A stretch of DNA of 44,642 bases from Planctomycetaceae bacterium (GTDB taxonomy: Bacteria; Planctomycetota; Planctomycetia; Pirellulales; Thermoguttaceae). This document shows, piece by piece, positions 1 through 9,699 of the stretch. The translations under genes were made by a program, and so were the position numbers. Where the stretch lies: NCBI GenBank assembly GCA_031278315.1, contig JAITKS010000231.1, forward strand, positions 1 to 44,642, given 5' to 3'. The notes beneath the pieces were generated by a model. It was not told where the DNA came from and made no database searches. It saw nothing but the letters and a program-made list of their open reading frames with translations. Within the stretch, counting starts at the first letter, position 1. Each line of letters starts with the position of its first letter.

Positions 1-361
1 AATACACAATCTGAAACACAGTAAATAGGGACAGGAATTTCTTAAAATAAAACGTAATAAACGTAATATATCAGTGAAATATTTATTTTTAGAAATTCCC
101 TGAATCTGAAAATCTAAAAATTACGTAATTCTTTCGGGGGTAATGTAAAAAACAAATATTTGTTACAAAAATATCTAATAAAATTTTCTAATGAATATTT
201 ACACCAACCAAAAATTAAAGCGAGATAAGTTTAAAATTTTCAGAATGAACAAATTAGAATAATTGATTCATTTTATCCACAAGTTGACTCAAATTACATG
301 AAAAAAATTTAACGGATAATTCGTGAAAATTAGTGGACAAAAAGAATTTTTAGAAATTGCT
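1..361. other. intergenic region downstream of clpX
   Basis: This AT-rich stretch has no supportable gene. It holds one A repeat at 63-80, bracketed by a short inverted repeat (GGAATTTCT at 34-42, AGAAATTCC at 91-99). A perfect consensus DnaA box, TTATCCACA, lies at 273-281. The motif TTTTTAGAAATT occurs at 86-97 and 347-358 and is shared with the outer arms of the M elements elsewhere in the window. Confidence 0.6.
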
Positions 362-1657
362 TTATGCGATTTTTGTAACATTTTCTTTTTCTGGTATTGG
401 TAAAATTGTTTCTTGTCCGTAAACTACTGCTTCTGTTATTCGATACGTTACACCATTTGGTAAATCCGGTAACTCATACATTATGTCCAGCATTATTTCT
501 TCAACGATTGATCTTAAACCTCTTGCACCTGAATTTTTTTCTAGTGCTTTTTGAGCAATTGCCCGTAATGCTGCATCTGTAAATTCGACATCCGAGTCTT
601 CCATTTGAAATAAACGTTTGTACTGTTTTACAATTGCATTTTTTGGTTCACTCATAACACGAATCAACGCAGCTTCATCTAATTGTTCTAGTGTAGATAT
701 AACGGGTAAACGTCCTACCAATTCAGGAATTAGACCAAAATGATGAATATCTTCCGATGTTACATTACCCCAATAATTTGATTTTTCTTCTCTTTGTGTA
801 TCTACAGCCGGGTTTGTAAAACCAATAGTTCTTTTTCCCAATCTTTGTCCAACGATTTCTTCCAAACCGACAAAAGTTCCGCCGCAAATAAACAAAATAT
901 TAGTTGTGTCAACGGGAATATAATGCTGCTCTGGATGTTTTCGTCCGCCTTGCGGCGGGACATTTGTTATTGTTCCTTCCAGCATTTTCAGGAGAGATTG
1001 CTGGACACCTTCACCAGAGACGTCCCGCGTTATTGAAATGTTTTGCGAAGTTTTACCGATTTTGTCGATTTCATCAATATAAATTATTCCGCGTTGTGCT
1101 AGTTCAACATCGAAATCTACGGCGTGCAGTAATTTCAGAATTAAATTTTCAACGTCTTCACCAACATATCCGGCTTCTGTCAATGTTGTTGCATCGCCGA
1201 TTGCAAACGGGACATCTAAAATTTTTGCCAACGTTTGAGCTAATAAAGTCTTTCCCGAACCGGTTGGTCCTATTAACATTACATTTGATTTATCTAAAAC
1301 AACATCATGTCCTTCATCTTTGTTAATAAGTCTTTTGTAATGATTATGAACAGCAACGGAAAGCACTTTTTTCGCATGTTCCTGTCCTACAACATACTCG
1401 TTAAGACGATTTACGATTTCACGCGGAGACGGCACCATCGCCAGAGGTTTCGAATTAGAACCCGCATGCTTACGGCGTTCTTGTGTCAGAATAGTTTGAC
1501 AAAGATCAATACATTCGCCGCAAATGTAAACATCACCAGGTCCTTCAACTAGCGGTCCTACATCCCTGTAACTTTTATGGCAAAAAGAGCAAAACGCATT
1601 TTTTCTAGCCGCGCCGCCTTTACCCGATGAGGTGTTGTCATTACGCCCAGAGGACAT
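362..1657 (-). CDS. clpX: ATP-dependent Clp protease ATP-binding subunit ClpX
   Basis: ClpX is the cytoplasmic AAA+ unfoldase that recognises tagged substrates and threads them into the ClpP peptidase. The 431-residue protein has the usual length. It carries a C4 zinc finger (Cys23, 26, 46, 49), Walker A GPTGSGKT (about 130-137), pore loop GYVG (about 163-166), Walker B YIDEID (about 193-198), an RKH loop and an IGF loop for ClpP docking. The ATG at 1657 follows a GAAAGG ribosome-binding-like sequence about 10 nt upstream. No clpP or tig gene lies beside it here, unlike the common clpP-clpX pairing. The identification is secure. Confidence 0.97.
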   Translation of the reverse strand: MSSGRNDNTSSGKGGAARKNAFCSFCHKSYRDVGPLVEGPGDVYICGECIDLCQTILTQERRKHAGSNSKPLAMVPSPREIVNRLNEYVVGQEHAKKVLSVAVHNHYKRLINKDEGHDVVLDKSNVMLIGPTGSGKTLLAQTLAKILDVPFAIGDATTLTEAGYVGEDVENLILKLLHAVDFDVELAQRGIIYIDEIDKIGKTSQNISITRDVSGEGVQQSLLKMLEGTITNVPPQGGRKHPEQHYIPVDTTNILFICGGTFVGLEEIVGQRLGKRTIGFTNPAVDTQREEKSNYWGNVTSEDIHHFGLIPELVGRLPVISTLEQLDEAALIRVMSEPKNAIVKQYKRLFQMEDSDVEFTDAALRAIAQKALEKNSGARGLRSIVEEIMLDIMYELPDLPNGVTYRITEAVVYGQETILPIPEKENVTKIA

Positions 1658-2180
1658 GTGGTAATTACCTTTCGTTTTCGTGGTTACAATATATTAGTCA
1701 AGTAAGAGATTTCGTCAACTTTCTTACTCCGTCCGATTTATTACGCCGCAAATTACTCGTTATATCTGACACAATAAAACGTAATAAATCAAATCAAATC
1801 AAATCGTCAATTATATTCAAACATCGACATTTACAATTATCTAAAGCGAAACATTTGTAATGCCGTCTTACAACAATTATTGTCATCTATATTTCAAAAA
1901 ACATAACCGAATTTAATATAATTCAAATTCAAATATGTCTGAATTTCATATTACAATTCGTGCATGTTAATAGTTCAATATCAAAACAAAACAATATTAC
2001 GTTGTAATTATATTTGTTGTTTGAAAAATTTTTTCAACTGCTTAAACTTTAATTCAGCGGTATTGTTTGTTTATCTATTTGAAAGCAGACTTTAACGAAT
2101 CACTCGATTCTATTTCAAAAAAATTTATGAGAGTTATCGTTATCATTCTCTACATTATCGTCATTTATTATTTTTTATTT
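1658..2180. other. AT-rich intergenic region
   Basis: About 520 bases between the clpX start and the 3' end of a small minus-strand gene. I see no gene. It must contain the clpX promoter, but I cannot place one with confidence. Around 2068-2115 the sequence resembles one arm of the L repeat (AAAGCAGACTTT followed by AATCA), also found near 33000. Confidence 0.4.
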
Positions 2181-2630
2181 TCATTCAATCTTGTGAACTT
2201 CGTTTTGTTCTTTCATTTGTTTTGTTTCCGTTTCAATATATTCTGCTTGACCGTTTTTATTGTTACAAACGTTACTATGTCCTATAACCTGCGTATCCTG
2301 TAAAGCAGAATTATCAATCGTATGAAGTAACAAAGAAAAAGCGTCTTTATTTTTTGACGATAATTGTGAAATTCGTTTTTCTTTGTTTTTAATTTCATCT
2401 TTGATAAGTTCAGAAAACTGCTCTTTAATTATTCGGAATTCTACATCAGATAATTTGCCTTTGTCGTTTAATTCCTGAAAATAATTAAGTGCTTTACTGA
2501 TGTCGGATTCATGTTGTAACGAATTGTCTCGAAATATACCCAGTATATAAATGAAACACACCGTTATAATCATTAAAATTATGGTATAAATCAGACACTG
2601 AATTATCGGATTAAATAATATATTAAACAT
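2181..2630 (-). CDS. small membrane-anchored protein of unknown function
   Basis: This 149-residue protein starts with a strongly hydrophobic segment (about residues 3-33), probably one transmembrane helix. A charged, helix-prone region follows (about 40-95) with a pattern of the form ALNYFQELNDKGKLSDVEF, reminiscent of the short SHOCT-type helical module that often ends membrane proteins. The C-terminal third is polar and low in complexity. No ribosome-binding site is visible before the ATG, which is common in this window. It stands alone between long gaps. The function is unknown, and the SHOCT resemblance is my inference from pattern only. Confidence 0.6.
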   Translation of the reverse strand: MFNILFNPIIQCLIYTIILMIITVCFIYILGIFRDNSLQHESDISKALNYFQELNDKGKLSDVEFRIIKEQFSELIKDEIKNKEKRISQLSSKNKDAFSLLLHTIDNSALQDTQVIGHSNVCNNKNGQAEYIETETKQMKEQNEVHKIE

Positions 2631-3258
2631 GTTTAGTTAAATCGGCATATTAAATTAAAGTTGTAAAAAGAACGGCATTATTTAACGATTGTTATTTACG
2701 TTTTCAAATTCTCGATGTTCTTAATATTGCCGTATAAAATTTTATTTCGAGGTAATATATCAGTAGAATATTTGTTTTTCAACTGTTTAAGTTATGAATT
2801 TGAAAACCGACATAATTTTCTTAACAAACAACAAAAATTCAAGTTTGAGTAGTATGGGGAGAGTATTCTTGTTTATTCGAAATTTTCTTGAATGATGAGT
2901 TGCGGTTCTATAATGAAATCAATCGAACTGAATTATAACGATTATAACTATCGCCCCGAGTTAGCTGCATATTCGACATAATCGAAACATTCAGATTTTT
3001 TCCAATTAGATCAAAGATCAAACAACTTAAAAACGAATCAAACAGTTCGATATCAAAATCAAATAGTTGTCCGTTTTAATTTGACAATTCATCCTACCGC
3101 ATATAAGTGCCGTACTATGACAATCGCGATATAAATACGTAAAAGCCTGTTTTCCAATAGTTCAGACAACAGACAACTCGAACCGAAACTTAAAATGCAA
3201 GCGGTTTAAAATGGAAAAATGGTTTCCAATCTAATCTACTTACCAACATTATTTTCTT
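2631..3258. other. divergent intergenic region with A and L repeats
   Basis: About 630 bases between two divergently transcribed genes. It contains an A repeat at 2752-2769 that runs on into the longer A consensus (TTTTCAACTG, then TTATGAATTT). An L-type block at about 3090-3210 includes ACTCGAACCGAAACTT and TGCAAGCGGTTTAAAATGG, ending 48 nt before the next start codon. No gene is supported. Confidence 0.5.
2752..2769 (+). repeat. A repeat (example copy)
   Basis: Core GTAATATATCAGTAGAAT. Other copies: 63-80, 4842-4857, 10334-10351 (inverted), 16165-16182 (inverted), 17041-17058, 17118-17134 (inverted), 20450-20467 (inverted), 25915-25933 (inverted), 28323-28340, 29500-29517, 29715-29733 (inverted), 38947-38964 (inverted), 39084-39101 (inverted), 41964-41982 (inverted, weak). 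All are between genes or overlap a stop codon. Confidence 0.9.
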
Positions 3259-4749
3259 ATGAATAAAATTTTGTTTTTAATATTTTTTGAAATTTTGTTT
3301 TTATTGAATGTCAATTTTAATAGTGAAATTGTTTTTTCACAGAATAGCAACACAATAGTTTATGTCAAAGATCGGTCGTTTTCAATTCCGTTTCAGATTC
3401 GTAATGATAATATGATCGATAAAATCGAAGAAGTTGAATTGCTCGTTTCAAAAGATTACGGAGTACGTTGGTACTCTGTCGGACGTAAACCGATTGATGC
3501 CCGATTCTTTTTATTCGAAACAGATACAGACGGCGAATATTGGTTTTCATTTAGAACCATTACAGCCTCCGGTATGGTGAAACGTTCCTTAAACAATTCG
3601 CCTCAAATTCGTGTTCGTGTTGACACGTCAATATTGAATGCAACACAAAATGTTAACGGCTCAATTGATTCCGCACAAAAAATACGGCATTCAAAAAATC
3701 AAAACGTAACAAACACAATTTCTAACTCGCCTAAACAAATTATCGAAGGTGCTATTCAACCGCCGAAACCAATTACATTCTACAAAGAACAAGAAAAAAA
3801 AATCGCACAATCAAATAACAAAAATAAAATTAATGTTACAAATAATCAGTCAACTCCAAACGAAATTAAAACCGAACAACTCAATTTGTCATTCAACGAA
3901 AAAAATAATCTGAAAAATAACGATGAGCAAAAAGATCAAAATGATCAAAATGATCAAAATGATCAAAAAAGTCTGTTTACCGAATTACCTTTTCCGATTT
4001 TGCCGGATGAGAAATTGATAATGGTCGGAAGTAAAAATGATGATTTAAAATCTGATATAAATGAAAAAAATAATGAGCCGAATAAAATAAGTAAAACAGA
4101 ACGAAAAGCTCTAATTCTAAAAAGATTATTTGACGATTTCGCGGCATTATTCAAAGAATATAATGAAACTGAAAATGAAGTGAATACAATAAACACTATA
4201 AATCAAAGCAATAATCGTAACTCAAATAATGACGTCGTTGCAAACGGCAATTCTACAACTAATTCTATAACTAATTCTGTTAATTCTGTTACGGTTGCGA
4301 ATTTGTCTGAAGAGCCGTCTGCTGTTACGGTAGAAAATGCGGGCAAGATTGCAAGAAATTATGAGTCGGTCAATGTTAAACATGATTCAGATAATATACA
4401 AAATCAAAATCAAATACAAAATCAAAATCGGCAAGAGAGTATAAATCACAAATCAGGTAAAGTGCGGATTGCGGCAGTAACAATGAATGTCGCAACGGAG
4501 CAACATCAGATAATTGTCAAATGGGATTCATCCGATTTATCTGCAACAGGTAATCTGGCAGATATACTACGCGGAGAATCTTCAACCGGACCTTGGCAGC
4601 CAATAGCAATCGGTCTCCCGAACAATGGCGAATATTGGTGGTACTTTTCACCGGAAGACAAAAAGCCGTTCTATCTTATGATTAGAACACGAAACGCTAT
4701 CGATATTATTGGCGAAGACATTACTCAAGCACCAATTACAGTGAAATAA
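3259..4749 (+). CDS. secreted Asn-rich protein with conserved ends
   Basis: This 496-residue protein begins with a hydrophobic signal segment (about 1-28) and is probably exported. Residues about 30-120 and the last 100 residues are ordinary globular sequence; the C-terminal part (with ATEQHQIIVKWDSSD and the WW/FSPEDKKPF stretch) looks like a beta-rich domain. The middle (about 125-400) is Asn/Gln/Ser-rich low-complexity linker, including a DQN run encoded by a 9-nt repeat near 3936-3968. No catalytic motif is visible. The stop is followed at once by a degenerate TTAGTGA heptamer array. I do not recognise the family; planctomycetes have many such proteins. Confidence 0.8.
   Translation: MNKILFLIFFEILFLLNVNFNSEIVFSQNSNTIVYVKDRSFSIPFQIRNDNMIDKIEEVELLVSKDYGVRWYSVGRKPIDARFFLFETDTDGEYWFSFRTITASGMVKRSLNNSPQIRVRVDTSILNATQNVNGSIDSAQKIRHSKNQNVTNTISNSPKQIIEGAIQPPKPITFYKEQEKKIAQSNNKNKINVTNNQSTPNEIKTEQLNLSFNEKNNLKNNDEQKDQNDQNDQNDQKSLFTELPFPILPDEKLIMVGSKNDDLKSDINEKNNEPNKISKTERKALILKRLFDDFAALFKEYNETENEVNTINTINQSNNRNSNNDVVANGNSTTNSITNSVNSVTVANLSEEPSAVTVENAGKIARNYESVNVKHDSDNIQNQNQIQNQNRQESINHKSGKVRIAAVTMNVATEQHQIIVKWDSSDLSATGNLADILRGESSTGPWQPIAIGLPNNGEYWWYFSPEDKKPFYLMIRTRNAIDIIGEDITQAPITVK
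3936..3968 (+). repeat. in-frame 9-nt tandem repeat (GATCAAAAT)
   Basis: About three and a half copies of GATCAAAAT encode a DQN repeat inside the low-complexity linker of the Asn-rich secreted protein. Changes in copy number would keep the reading frame, so linker length may vary between strains. Confidence 0.8.
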
Positions 4750-4898
4750 AGATAGTGATTAGTGATTAATGATTAGTAGTGATTAGTGATTTGTAAGCGG
4801 ATATTTTATTGGAATCTTTTTGTGAAATTTTTGTAATTTTTTAATATATCAGTGGAAGTTCTCAAAGGTTTCAAGTTTATTTTTCACCGATTTTATTT
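4750..4898. repeat. H-type heptamer array and A repeat between convergent genes
   Basis: Straight after the stop of the secreted Asn-rich gene, TTAGTGA-like units run from about 4755 to 4792 on its sense strand. An A repeat follows at 4842-4857. These two elements take up most of the space between two convergent genes. No U-tract terminator is evident. Confidence 0.6.
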
Positions 4899-6395
4899 TT
4901 ACTTAATTTTAATAGTTATTTTTCCTTTGTTATCATGTAAGCTGTTGGCGGCATCGTTTATTTTGAATAGTAGTAATCCTGATTTTGTTGGTTGCCATGT
5001 TGTATTTGAACCAATTGTTTTATATTCGAGCGGCAAAAAATTATAATTACTTGCATTGAGAAAATTCGGCATTTGTAAATTTATATCGGGAATTATCATT
5101 GCCTGTAGTTTTCCGATTGGCATTTTTTGATTGTATTTAATCGTAATTCCATCTGGTTCAGACCGCCAAGTATCAGGTTTTTCAGCAAGTTGAAATTTTC
5201 CGCTTGCTGTTAATTTGTATTGTTTTCCTGCTTCTAATTTTAATCCGCTGTTTTGCCAGCCTCGATCGGCATGAATAATTGTGTCGGGAAACAAATTATC
5301 TGTACTATTTTTCGTTACATTATTTGATAATGGACTAAAATCAATTTCAGCACGGTTAAAATCATAATCGTAACAAATATTCTTCTTGAAGTCATTCCAA
5401 TCGGCTTCAAGTTGTAATAGAGCTGTCGAAATATCAACTTTATTTTCACGAGCGATAAGCATGATAAAACGTTTTGCAAAATCAATATTCGAATCTGTCA
5501 ATTTAAATACGAGTTTACGAAATGCTTTACAATAGCGCCGATGATGTTCGCAAAACATTACAAAGCTCCAGCACATTTCATACAATTCAATTTGCTCATG
5601 GGCGGTTTTTTTGTCTAAAGTCAATAAATGACTCAATTCGCTGATATTAATTTTTTGAGTTGTCTCTTTAGTTTTATTTTTGTCATTATTATTTTTGTCA
5701 TTATTTTCGATGATTTTCTTAACAGTCTCAATTCTGCCTAAATTCGGTACTGATTTTGAATCAGTTGGAAACCAACCTAATTTCAACTTGCCGTTTTCTA
5801 ATTTATGAGTTGCTAACATTTCTGCTATACCTTCGCAATACCAAATCGGCATACTTGTACCAAACGCATAAAACATAAACGCATGAACTCCCTCGTGCAT
5901 AAATAAATGACGTTGATAATAACCGCTTTTCTGACGTCTCACCCAAATTTGATTTTGAAACGAATAACCATAACGCAAATCTATTCCATTATTGATAATG
6001 CCGTGCTTACTGAATTTACTTAAATCATCAATCAAAAAAGCTCGAACATGAAATTTATCATATTTAGCGAGTTCGACTTCAAAATATGCGCATAATTCTG
6101 ATACCAACAAATCAAAAATTTGGGGTAAACGATCAACTTCGGTATTCGATTTAATATCGGTGTAAAACGTGATATGTTTTCCTTCGAGTTTACGAATACC
6201 GGATTCATTAAGAAACGCATTCGGCAATTTTTCGAGTTGTTTCCACTTACTTCGCATTTGCCGCCCGGCATTTTCAGCGTCGGAAATTTTTCCTATTTCG
6301 AAATCTATAAACGAGTCGGCGGCTGTCATGTAATTTATCGTTACAAAAAAAGAAATAAACGACAGTACAAAAATTTTTTTCGTATAAAAATTCAT
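4899..6395 (-). CDS. secreted zinc metallopeptidase-like protein (DUF1570 type)
   Basis: The 498-residue protein has a signal peptide ending near MTAADS (about residues 1-27). Around residue 165 it carries HEGVH, an HExxH zinc site, and about 20 residues later YCEGIAE, whose glutamates fit a third zinc ligand as in gluzincins. This layout matches the DUF1570 family of secreted planctomycete proteins. A lysine/asparagine-rich insert (about 230-250) interrupts the catalytic domain. The last 120 residues look like a separate beta-rich domain (GLKLEAGKQYKLTASGKF). It is likely periplasmic or extracellular. The substrate is unknown; the metallopeptidase call rests on the motif spacing and fold-family recall. 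Confidence 0.75.
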   Translation of the reverse strand: MNFYTKKIFVLSFISFFVTINYMTAADSFIDFEIGKISDAENAGRQMRSKWKQLEKLPNAFLNESGIRKLEGKHITFYTDIKSNTEVDRLPQIFDLLVSELCAYFEVELAKYDKFHVRAFLIDDLSKFSKHGIINNGIDLRYGYSFQNQIWVRRQKSGYYQRHLFMHEGVHAFMFYAFGTSMPIWYCEGIAEMLATHKLENGKLKLGWFPTDSKSVPNLGRIETVKKIIENNDKNNNDKNKTKETTQKINISELSHLLTLDKKTAHEQIELYEMCWSFVMFCEHHRRYCKAFRKLVFKLTDSNIDFAKRFIMLIARENKVDISTALLQLEADWNDFKKNICYDYDFNRAEIDFSPLSNNVTKNSTDNLFPDTIIHADRGWQNSGLKLEAGKQYKLTASGKFQLAEKPDTWRSEPDGITIKYNQKMPIGKLQAMIIPDINLQMPNFLNASNYNFLPLEYKTIGSNTTWQPTKSGLLLFKINDAANSLHDNKGKITIKIK

Positions 6396-6479
6396 ATCAC
6401 ATCAAGAATTGATTTGTTACATTTTAGGGTGAACAGGCAACGATAAGTGAAATTTCAAGTGAGCAATTTACAATTTTTT

Positions 6480-7181
6480 TTATAAGACGGCGGCTTTCCA
6501 AAGGAAGTCGTATAATTGTTTTAATAAAATAAAACGTCCGGTTAGAAAATCGACAAGGTTTGATGAAAAAAGTGTTTTATCTGGTTTTCGGCTTCCTAAT
6601 ACTGCAATTGATTTGCTTTGATACCATCTATCAATTGTATCAGGATAATTCGATGGAATGCGGCGTTTGTACGTATCGGACTCTAATTTTAGACTTTTGC
6701 TTTTTTGTATTGGTTCTATGATTTCACGAAAATGATCGGGGTTCTCATCGATCAATTCTCGAAATCTGCGCATTGTTGCTGCTGATGCTGAGTACATACC
6801 CATTCCGAACATATAGTTGTTTTCGTCAAATTGAAAAAAATATGTTGGTGTCATTGTCCAAGTTTCTACATTTCGTTTGAAAGCGAACCAAATTCTTGGG
6901 CGATAAGGTAATTTATTTGTTGAAAATCGCGTATCTCTATAAATTCGTGAAATAACGCGATTCAACGACGTTACAACTAAAGGATCGAGGTGTGAAATTG
7001 CCGGTAATATTGCCCGCACGAGATTTTTCATTGGTTCAGAAACAAAATTAATATATTGTTCTCGATTTGCATAAAACCAATTCCGGTTGTTGTTACAATT
7101 CAAATCGTGAAAAAATTTGATACTAGATTGAGAAAATCCTTTAAACGATAAATTGTCATCTGAATTTACTTTTTTTGTCAT
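6480..7181 (-). CDS. DUF2461 (TIGR02453) family protein
   Basis: The 233-residue protein matches the pattern of the DUF2461 family: FFHDLNCNNNRNWFYANREQY near residue 25, then the conserved SRIYRDTRFSTNKLPYRPRIWFAF block (about 86-110) and a central FQFDENNYMFGMGMY strand pair. Family length is usually 210-230 residues, so it appears complete. It is predicted cytoplasmic. The biochemical role of this family is not known. It lies 85 bases downstream of the metallopeptidase start on the same strand, so the two could be co-transcribed, with this gene first. Confidence 0.85.
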   Translation of the reverse strand: MTKKVNSDDNLSFKGFSQSSIKFFHDLNCNNNRNWFYANREQYINFVSEPMKNLVRAILPAISHLDPLVVTSLNRVISRIYRDTRFSTNKLPYRPRIWFAFKRNVETWTMTPTYFFQFDENNYMFGMGMYSASAATMRRFRELIDENPDHFREIIEPIQKSKSLKLESDTYKRRIPSNYPDTIDRWYQSKSIAVLGSRKPDKTLFSSNLVDFLTGRFILLKQLYDFLWKAAVL

Positions 7182-7806
7182 TTTTTTTTATAGTATTTTC
7201 CAAAAATTTTAATTTAAATTTCTTTTTGTTTTTATATTTTTAGATATTAGATAATTGTGTAAATTGTGTGTATTTTTGATTGGTATGCAGAAGTACATTT
7301 AATTCAAATAAATTAAAAAACGTTGAAAATAATTTTCAAGATTTTTGAGTGTACAATAAATATTACAATCTGCTAAATTACAATCTTACAATCTGTTAAA
7401 TTACAAATTGTTAAATGGTTATTAATAGTTTTACGTTCCATAAAAAAATTTTGTGAGTAATAAATAAAAGTATAAACAAGGCGAAAAATTTATCACTGTT
7501 AAACACATTGTCAATAGACCGCGAAAAAAAACTTAAAAACTTGTAAATTTGTAAAATAATTTTTTTCTGTACGATAATGTCTGCGGTATGTGTTGACAAG
7601 TTATAAGACAAATCGATAATTGACACCAAAATTTTATTGTCAGTACAATTAAACGTTAATTATTTTTGAACTATTTTTGAACTATTTTTTAAACTATTTT
7701 CAATTTGAATTTTTGGTTTGAATCGTCTGTTTGCCTATCAAAAAAATAGGTTTTGTTAAATTTACATTCGTCCTACCGAAATTCATAGTACAAATTTTTT
7801 TATATT
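7182..7806. other. divergent intergenic region ending in an L block
   Basis: About 625 AT-rich bases. A 72-codon minus-strand frame at 7411-7629 starts only with TTG, has no ribosome-binding site and shows no recognisable protein features, so I do not call it. At 7729-7798 an L block (GCCTATCAAAAAAATAGG hairpin, then CCTACCGAAATTCATAGTAC) ends 8 nt before the next start codon. Near-copies lie at about 32990-33062 and, inverted, at about 37693-37760. Confidence 0.5.
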
Positions 7807-9699
7807 ATGAAAAATCTAAATTTTATGTTGTCAATGCCGCTGTCTCTTTTCACGCTGCTTTTATGTATTTCATGGCAAACCGCTTTTGCTGATAATACAG
7901 AAAAATTTATAGATAAAATTGTTTTAAGCTTTTACGTGTCGCCTGAAGGTAACGATTCTAATGCGGGCACAAAAGAAAAACCTTTTCAAACAATTACTAA
8001 AGCACAAGAAGCCCTTCGTAACACTAAAACTGAAAAAGAAGGAGATAAAGAAGTTCATCTGCTGCCTGGAACTTATATCTTGACTAAACCGCTGCGATTC
8101 ACTCCAGAAGACGGAGGAACAATTGATAAAGCTTATCATCAAGTATTTTACGAAGGTCACGATGCAGTAATCAGCGGCGGTAAACGTATTTCAGGATTTG
8201 TTCCAACTGAAAATAATTGCGTCGTAACAGATTTACCTGAAGTTAAAACCGGTCTCTGGACTTTTCGTGATCTCTACGTTAATAATGTTCGCGCAGTCCG
8301 TGCTAGATTTCCTAACACGGGTTTTTTACGCATAAATAAAACCGGTCAAGATAAACGGACTCACTTCTTTTTTCAACCCAAAGAATTAAAACCTGTTCCT
8401 GATCTCGATCTCGTCGAACTCGTTTTCCTACACGATTGGTCAATTACACGAACTCCTGTCCTGTCTATCGATACAGAAAAAAATAAATTGACCGTTCCAT
8501 TACAAATAGGCGGCGATTCCAACTGGGGAAACATTGATCACTTTGAACCTAATGCCCGCTACTTTCTCGAAAATTCTAAATCCTACCTTGATACACCCGG
8601 CGAATGGTTTTTAGATCAGAAAGAAGGAAAACTTTATTACAAACTCAAAGAAGGTGAAACAGCTGACAATATCAACGTAATAGCTCCTGTTGCATCACAG
8701 TTGATTATAATCGAAGGAACAAAAACTCGGCATGTAACAAATTTACATTTCTATAACCTGAAATTTGAACATTCTGCTTTTAATGAGAAATCAGAGAAAA
8801 CATATTGGGGAAGTCAAGCCGCTAAATTCTGTGAACCTGTTCGTAGAAGCTCGCCAAATGATAAAGGAAAAATGTTTGACTATCATTTTGTAGATTCAGC
8901 ACCAGCTGCAATTCAATGGGATTTCGCATCAAATTGCACTATGGATCAATGCTCTTTCAGCCGTTTGGGTGAAAATGGACTTTGGATCGGAAAATCATGT
9001 TACGCTAACTTGATTCTAAACTGTTCATTTGAAGATATCGGTGCCAATGCGGTAATGATTGGAACTCATAACGGAAATAATACAGCAAAATGTAATGTGA
9101 TTTCTTTTAGTAGAATAACTAAACCAGCTCAAACACTTTACGGTGCAGTGGGAATTTGGATCGGTTTAACAGAAAATTCAACAGTCGATCGCTGCTCGAT
9201 TTACGATACACCTTATACAGGAATTTCTCTTGGTTGGTCATGGAATGACTCACGGACTGCCGCTAAAGAAAACATGGTTCTTGGTTGCCATTTACACCAT
9301 TGTATGTTGATACTTTCTGACGGCGGCGCAATTTACACTCTCGGACGACAACCCGGCTCTCGACTCGGATTCAATAACATTCACGATATCCCAAAAAACA
9401 ACGGACGCGCCGAAAGTAACGGAATGTTCCTCGATGAAGGCTCTACCGATTTTACTATCGATTACAATCTCATAGTTGATACTTTTCAACCGCCGATACG
9501 TTTCCATCGCGCAGGAAAAAATTTAGTAGAAAATAACTTTTTCGCACAAAATAACGAAAAACCAGACTTGATAACTTACAACAATACTCCCAAAGAAAAT
9601 ATCACTCTAAAACAAAACAAAAAAGAAAATAAAGACAAAATAATTGAAATGTTTCTCAACACCATTAAAAACAAAATTTTTGATTACCGCACAAGATAA
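7807..9699 (+). CDS. secreted right-handed beta-helix glycosidase-like protein (possible GH141)
   Basis: The 630-residue protein has a signal peptide (about 1-29). After it comes FYVSPEGNDSNAGTKEKPFQTI, the typical opening of right-handed parallel beta-helix enzymes that act on polysaccharides. Short turn-rich strands with repeated Asn/Cys positions (NCTMDQCSFSRLGENGLWIG and similar) continue to about residue 580, as expected for helix coils. The total length and N-terminal pattern fit GH141, a family with alpha-L-fucosidase and xylanase members, but pectate-lyase-like relatives cannot be excluded. A fucosidase would suit a genome with a PduL/BMC-H set, because fucose breakdown gives lactaldehyde; that link is inference. 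It is probably exported. Confidence 0.75.
   Translation: MKNLNFMLSMPLSLFTLLLCISWQTAFADNTEKFIDKIVLSFYVSPEGNDSNAGTKEKPFQTITKAQEALRNTKTEKEGDKEVHLLPGTYILTKPLRFTPEDGGTIDKAYHQVFYEGHDAVISGGKRISGFVPTENNCVVTDLPEVKTGLWTFRDLYVNNVRAVRARFPNTGFLRINKTGQDKRTHFFFQPKELKPVPDLDLVELVFLHDWSITRTPVLSIDTEKNKLTVPLQIGGDSNWGNIDHFEPNARYFLENSKSYLDTPGEWFLDQKEGKLYYKLKEGETADNINVIAPVASQLIIIEGTKTRHVTNLHFYNLKFEHSAFNEKSEKTYWGSQAAKFCEPVRRSSPNDKGKMFDYHFVDSAPAAIQWDFASNCTMDQCSFSRLGENGLWIGKSCYANLILNCSFEDIGANAVMIGTHNGNNTAKCNVISFSRITKPAQTLYGAVGIWIGLTENSTVDRCSIYDTPYTGISLGWSWNDSRTAAKENMVLGCHLHHCMLILSDGGAIYTLGRQPGSRLGFNNIHDIPKNNGRAESNGMFLDEGSTDFTIDYNLIVDTFQPPIRFHRAGKNLVENNFFAQNNEKPDLITYNNTPKENITLKQNKKENKDKIIEMFLNTIKNKIFDYRTR

Noticed and set aside
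7411..7629. 72-codon minus-strand frame in a long gap
   Set aside because: It starts only with TTG, has no ribosome-binding site, and its composition follows the AT-rich background.
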